Assembly: GCA_002499705.1 (NCBI GenBank) | Contig: DAMU01000077.1 | Span: 91,781 to 100,197 of the forward strand | Length of the DNA: 8,417 bases | Direction: 5' to 3' | Origin: Euryarchaeota archaeon UBA91 | GTDB lineage: Archaea > Thermoplasmatota > Poseidoniia > Poseidoniales > Poseidoniaceae | Shown here: piece after piece, positions 4,545-8,417 of the stretch | How positions within the stretch are numbered: position 1 is the first letter of the stretch | How the letters are laid out: each line of letters starts with the position of its first letter | Position numbers and translations under genes: made by a program | Notes under the pieces: generated by a model | The model's database searches: none | Told to the model about the DNA's origin: nothing | Seen by the model: only the letters and a program-made list of their open reading frames with translations

Positions 4545-7097
4545 TTAGAAATCCAGTAGTCCCTTCTTTTCAATCAGATTAAGATCGAGTGTTCCGGGGA
4601 ATCCAAGGTCAACTGGCATTCCTGATACCGTGATGACAATGCCTGCCAGATGGGTATGAATGCACATCGGCAACCCATTTGGCCAAACCTGTTGAATCAC
4701 TTTCCAGCCGTTGGATTTTTTCTTAACTGCTTCTGCAAGACTGCCTGAACCGTTCAGAGCAGTCCAGCCGTTTGAATTCCAAGCATGCTGGAACAGCGGT
4801 TTTTTGGTAAAGGTTGGAGGAGGAGATACAACGTGTTTTCGAATCCAACTGTCCAACCAGTCTAGACCAGAATCATTGAGCCATTCTATCGGGGTGGTTT
4901 CAGAGGGTAACATCTTGACATGCCCTTCCCTTGACAGAGCGCCTATAAGATTCCGAACGTGTGGGTGGCGGGCATGGCTCAAGGCCAGCTTTTCTGCCAT
5001 TGTCACACCGGTATTGATTCGACCTGCATCGATGTGAAGAAGTGCACGAACCACTTCCCCGTGCGTCCAATCTGTAATTTCATTGGTCTTGATGAAATCT
5101 TCAAGCAAATTGAGTGCCTTATCCGGAATTCCAGCCAATCGCATTCTCGCGATATCACTGAGCAAGAAAATGCGGCCTGGTGGTGTGTTGAGATACTTCA
5201 AATCGCTTTGAGGCCTTCCGTCTCTAAAACGGCGCACAAGGTCGATATTTCGCTTCATCACAGAATCAATTGAAAGTAAAGCCGTGTGTTCTGGCTGAAG
5301 GAATCGATGCTTTGGATTAAACAGAGAGGCTGCCCAGTGCAATCGTGCAGATTCAATATCATCTTTCTTTAATAATTCAAGACGAGGCTTTGCTTCAGCA
5401 TAATCACGTTGAGCAAGGCTCGATGAAGCGAGCACTATACGGGCAACTTGTGCTTCACGGCCACCTCTCAGTGCGAGAAGAGAAATTGCTTCTTGTTCTG
5501 CCTCATTCCAACGTCCAAGTCCAGCATAGAGTTCCATCATCGCATCAGTCTTTCGCGCTAAAGTTAGACCTTCGAGTTGTGAGTCGTGATTTTCATGGAT
5601 CTTGTCTAAGCGGTCGAGAGCTTTGGGCCATTGGTCGTTTGAAATCAATTCAGTAAACGGCTTTTGTTTGAGATAGATGATGTCTTGCATTTCAGACAGG
5701 CGTGCTCTGTTTTCTCCAACTGCTGCATCAAAAGTAATATCCTCAAGTTTCAAACCAATTTGACGAGAGTTCACCCATACGAAGAGGAAGGCGATTTGCC
5801 CACCGGATGCCAGCATCCAAGTGAGTTCTTCAAGTGCATCTTTTTCTAAAATGGAACATACAGTATTCTCCCATTGACCACACTGCGAACCTTGTGGTAA
5901 GAAACTAGAATCCCAAAAAGTAATCATTGCTAATGCCAGCAAAAGCATCGATTGACCCGCAAATCCAGTAAAACAAAAATTGAGAACTTTCGCTTGTTGA
6001 CTTGGTTCTGCTCTTAGCAAACGACTGTCTGCAAGTTTGATACCCCCCTTTCCTGAGACATCTTGAACATCGAGGAAAAGAATTCGAGCAACTTCATACA
6101 CGAAAAGGAAACCAATAACAGCGACGTTCAGCAATAAAAAGAGCAGGACAAAGGTGACAATCGGAACGCGTATTCCTGATTGCGGAATAAATGAAAACAG
6201 TTCAATAAGGGCAAATCCAAGAATGCCGCCTTCCTCCATGAAGGTCGTTTGAACTCTATACTCAGGTAATTCTAGAACTCGGTCAGAGTGCACGAGCATA
6301 TTCGGGTCATACAACAACAGAGCGAGTGAAAGTAATGTATTCAATGCCACATAGGGCATGACAATCAAGTTAAGATTAACAATTTGTGCAATGCCTTGTT
6401 GTTTTGCGCTCGGCACATGATTGTGAAATGGAGATGGTTCTCCTCCAGCAATTTTTCGAGAGGACTGACGCAGTGCTTGCCATGACGAGCCGAGAATCCG
6501 ACCATAGGCTAGAATAGAAGGTGCAAACATAGCAAATGCAGCGATACTGAATCTTCGCGAAGGGGGGACTTCGGCTACATCGAGGAGTAAATACAATGCA
6601 ATTACCAAGCCAATCCAAAGAATCATGAGCATGAAAAAAGTATACACTCGCCAAATATTTGATTCTTGCAATGATGCCCTGTCTTGGCCTATTGGCTTAA
6701 TGACTTGAGCACCAAGAGAAGTCCCAGCAGAGATCAAAGCGGGAAGAGCGATGAAAATGAGCGCAATACTCAATGAAGGAGCGTGGTAGCCATCGGACAA
6801 ATCGAATCGTATCATCAAAAACTCGAAAAACAACAGTAATGCTCCTACCAGAGCAAAAATGTAGGTCGCAACTCCAGAAAACATTCCTCGTGAAGAGAGT
6901 AAATCTCGTGCATCTTGGGTAGATGAAGTGATTTGGTGAACTTCATACCGCTTATTACCGGTTTCAAAAGCCACTTGTAGCCCACGTAATTGGCGAGGGA
7001 CAACACGCGTCCAGAAAAGCCAAGCGGTTGCAGCTGCCAGGATATAGGGAATCAAGGCTGCAGGTGTTAATCCGCTTACTATAGGTGGGGCAGACAT
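4545..7097 (-). CDS. Unrecognised membrane protein: about nine TM helices plus TPR-like cytoplasmic domain
   Basis: This 850-residue protein is not one I recognise. Hydrophobic helices lie at about 12-30, 74-97, 108-130, 149-172, 183-203, 238-263, 311-335, 373-394 and 425-442. Basic loops (31-50, 131-148, 204-237, 342-372) suggest N-terminus outside and C-terminus inside. The predicted external loop 395-424 carries C406 and C414, a possible disulfide. Residues about 470-730 show TPR-like motifs: NDQWPKALDRL (487-497), GLGRWNEAEQEA (526-537), AQRDYAEAKPRL (562-573), LAGIPDKALNLL (654-665) and DAGRINTGVTMAEKL (690-704). A final, more globular segment (about 735-850) has no recognised motif. No catalytic signature was seen. 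ATG 7097 follows the thrS stop by 9 nt with a GAGGT site, so it is probably co-transcribed with thrS. It converges on the six-helix gene with a 2-nt gap. The general design resembles that neighbour, but no shared sequence was noticed. Confidence 0.9.
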   Translation of the reverse strand: MSAPPIVSGLTPAALIPYILAAATAWLFWTRVVPRQLRGLQVAFETGNKRYEVHQITSSTQDARDLLSSRGMFSGVATYIFALVGALLLFFEFLMIRFDLSDGYHAPSLSIALIFIALPALISAGTSLGAQVIKPIGQDRASLQESNIWRVYTFFMLMILWIGLVIALYLLLDVAEVPPSRRFSIAAFAMFAPSILAYGRILGSSWQALRQSSRKIAGGEPSPFHNHVPSAKQQGIAQIVNLNLIVMPYVALNTLLSLALLLYDPNMLVHSDRVLELPEYRVQTTFMEEGGILGFALIELFSFIPQSGIRVPIVTFVLLFLLLNVAVIGFLFVYEVARILFLDVQDVSGKGGIKLADSRLLRAEPSQQAKVLNFCFTGFAGQSMLLLALAMITFWDSSFLPQGSQCGQWENTVCSILEKDALEELTWMLASGGQIAFLFVWVNSRQIGLKLEDITFDAAVGENRARLSEMQDIIYLKQKPFTELISNDQWPKALDRLDKIHENHDSQLEGLTLARKTDAMMELYAGLGRWNEAEQEAISLLALRGGREAQVARIVLASSSLAQRDYAEAKPRLELLKKDDIESARLHWAASLFNPKHRFLQPEHTALLSIDSVMKRNIDLVRRFRDGRPQSDLKYLNTPPGRIFLLSDIARMRLAGIPDKALNLLEDFIKTNEITDWTHGEVVRALLHIDAGRINTGVTMAEKLALSHARHPHVRNLIGALSREGHVKMLPSETTPIEWLNDSGLDWLDSWIRKHVVSPPPTFTKKPLFQHAWNSNGWTALNGSGSLAEAVKKKSNGWKVIQQVWPNGLPMCIHTHLAGIVITVSGMPVDLGFPGTLDLNLIEKKGLLDF
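4561..4570 (+). terminator. Possible T-rich terminator of the six-helix membrane-protein gene
   Basis: CCCTTCTTTT lies about 20 nt after the stop at 4540-4542 and is pyrimidine-rich, ending in four T. Archaeal termination often needs only a short T tract. It lies inside the 3' end of the convergent gene, since there is no spacer. No hairpin was seen. Confidence 0.25.
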
Positions 7098-7103
7098 GGT
7101 TGT

Positions 7104-7108
7104 ACCTC
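7104..7108 (-). promoter_or_regulatory. Ribosome binding site overlapping the thrS stop codon
   Basis: GAGGT on the - strand uses the last two bases of the thrS TGA and ends 6 nt before ATG 7097 of the next gene. The arrangement suggests co-transcription and possibly coupled translation. Confidence 0.6.
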
Positions 7109-8417
7109 ACTCTTCATCGGGTGTAATCACTAAAGATGGCTGGGTGACTTTTTCGTCGATTTCAGTTCTCAAATCATTCAAAAAAGTGTCGAGAGGGATA
7201 TCACTTACTTGGTCACCATTACGCGCTCGAAGACTAACTGTACGATTTTCAGTTTCTCCATCGCCAAGTATCACCATGTAAGCAGGCTGCATCTTTCGAT
7301 GTGTACGAATTTTCTTACCAATCGTATCATCGCCATTATCGACTTCCACTCGGATTTCATTGGCTCTAAGCAATTGAGCAACTTCTTCAGCATAGGCTGA
7401 ATGTTTCTCTGAGATGGTGATGATATGGCATTGTGTGGGGGTAAGCCACGTTGGGAATTTACCTGCAAAGTGTTCGATAAGAACACCGCAGAATCGTTCC
7501 ATAGAACCAAACGGCGCTCGATGAATCATAACTGGTCGGTGAATTTCTCCATCACTGCCTTTGTATTCCAAACCAAACCGTTCTGGAAGATTATAATCGA
7601 CTTGAACGGTTCCAAGTTGCCATTCGCGTCCGATAACGTCTTTGACGACGAAATCAATCTTAGGACCGTAAAAGGCAGCCTCTCCTTGCTCTTCTGACCA
7701 ATTAACTCCGAGTGATTCCGCAGCGGCACGGCACGCATCTTCGGCTTTATCCCATCGCTCAGGCTCTCCAACATATTTGTCTGAATCCAAGTCACGCAAG
7801 CCGACTCTAACTCGGTAGTTGTCCATTCCCAGTTTGTCAAATATAATTTGAACAAGTTCGATACAACCGAGCACTTCTTCGGCGATTTGGTCTTCAGTAA
7901 CGAACAGATGTGCATCATCTTGTGTGAAACCGCGCACTCTGGTCATGCCGGAAATTTCACCTGATTGTTCCCACCGATAGACCGTTCCGAATTCTGCTAA
8001 TCGGAGTGGTAAATCCCGATAAGAGCGCATCTGAGAAGCATAGATTTTGACGTGATGAGGGCAGTTCATTGGCTTGAGCATATACCCATCAATGTCGCCA
8101 CTCTTCATCATATTCGAAAGTTCACCACATGAGCAGCCGTCATCAGCTAATTTTTTCATTAACTCACGCTCGACAAGCGGTGGATATTGTGAATCTTGGT
8201 AGTAAGGGAAGTGTCCTGAAGTTCGGTAAAGGTCGAGTTTTCCAACATGAGGAGTAAAAACTTGGGAATATCCTTGACGACGCAAGTGGAACGATATGAA
8301 ATCCTGTAATTCTTGGCGTATGACCGCACCTCGAGGAGTCCAAAGAATCAATCCTTGACCAACTTCTTCATCGATGTGGAACAATTGCAAATCTTTTCCA
8401 AGTTTTCGATGATCTCT
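7107..8417 (-). CDS. thrS: Threonyl-tRNA synthetase, catalytic and anticodon-binding part (5' end outside window)
   Basis: ThrRS attaches threonine to tRNA-Thr in the cytosol. The C-terminal 436 residues are visible, and the frame stays open to base 8417, beginning RDHRKLGKDL, which is the conserved entry to the class II catalytic core. The TTG at 8390 is therefore internal, not a start. In visible numbering, zinc ligands are C119 (KPMNCPHH), H170 (TQDDAH) and H299 (MIHRA). Motif 2 is represented by TVYRWEQSGEISGMTRVRGF (about 145-164) and motif 3 by GSMERF (about 303-308). The anticodon-binding domain occupies about 325-425. The core is of the bacterial type. A family length of about 640 implies that roughly 200 or more N-terminal residues, including any TGS and editing domains, lie outside the window, so their nature cannot be judged. 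A segment between SGHFPYYQDSQYPP and the zinc Cys carries CSCG and is longer than in E. coli. The gene leads an apparent operon with the nine-helix membrane protein. Confidence 0.97.
   Translation of the reverse strand, partial: RDHRKLGKDLQLFHIDEEVGQGLILWTPRGAVIRQELQDFISFHLRRQGYSQVFTPHVGKLDLYRTSGHFPYYQDSQYPPLVERELMKKLADDGCSCGELSNMMKSGDIDGYMLKPMNCPHHVKIYASQMRSYRDLPLRLAEFGTVYRWEQSGEISGMTRVRGFTQDDAHLFVTEDQIAEEVLGCIELVQIIFDKLGMDNYRVRVGLRDLDSDKYVGEPERWDKAEDACRAAAESLGVNWSEEQGEAAFYGPKIDFVVKDVIGREWQLGTVQVDYNLPERFGLEYKGSDGEIHRPVMIHRAPFGSMERFCGVLIEHFAGKFPTWLTPTQCHIITISEKHSAYAEEVAQLLRANEIRVEVDNGDDTIGKKIRTHRKMQPAYMVILGDGETENRTVSLRARNGDQVSDIPLDTFLNDLRTEIDEKVTQPSLVITPDEE

Noticed and set aside
8388..8390. 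TTG as the start of thrS
   Set aside because: The frame continues upstream to the window edge with conserved ThrRS residues (RDHRKLGKD), so the TTG encodes an internal Leu.
1..8417. CRISPR array, insertion sequence, tRNA or rRNA gene
   Set aside because: No regularly spaced repeats, terminal inverted repeats, transposase motifs, or tRNA/rRNA-like conserved sequence were found by eye on either strand.

Overview
The window most likely comes from an archaeon, possibly a compact-genome marine Thermoplasmatota/Marine Group II-like lineage. The taxonomic call is inference. It rests on the linked pyrB-pyrI pair, a TtuA/Ncs6-type tRNA thiolase, near-zero spacing between genes, and a bacterial-looking ThrRS catalytic core, which could reflect transfer into an archaeon. 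A bacterium cannot be excluded from the sequence alone, because Shine-Dalgarno sites are strong and every recognised family also occurs in some bacteria.

Layout, left to right. Positions 1-199 hold no certain gene and include an AT-rich stretch with a 12-bp imperfect direct repeat. On the + strand, 200-1201 encodes a complete TtuA/Ncs6 tRNA 2-thiouridine synthetase. It meets pyrI (1202-1678, - strand) tail to tail with no base between them. pyrB (1678-2622, - strand) lies upstream of pyrI, and the two overlap by one base (TGATG). They encode the catalytic and regulatory chains of aspartate carbamoyltransferase, the committed step of UMP synthesis. A short divergent promoter region (about 2623-2748) separates pyrB from a + strand gene of unknown function (2749-4542), which encodes six membrane helices followed by a long cytoplasmic helical-repeat/coiled-coil region. 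Two bases later, tail to tail, comes a second unknown gene on the - strand (4545-7097) with about nine membrane helices and a TPR-like cytoplasmic region. It sits 9 nt downstream of thrS (threonyl-tRNA synthetase), whose 5' part runs off the right edge.

The window therefore holds two housekeeping themes, tRNA function (thiolation and threonylation) and pyrimidine synthesis. Between them lie two unrecognised membrane proteins of similar general design: an N-terminal multi-helix membrane domain joined to a cytosolic helical-repeat domain. This pair is the least explained part of the window. No tRNA or rRNA gene, CRISPR array, insertion sequence or attachment site was seen.
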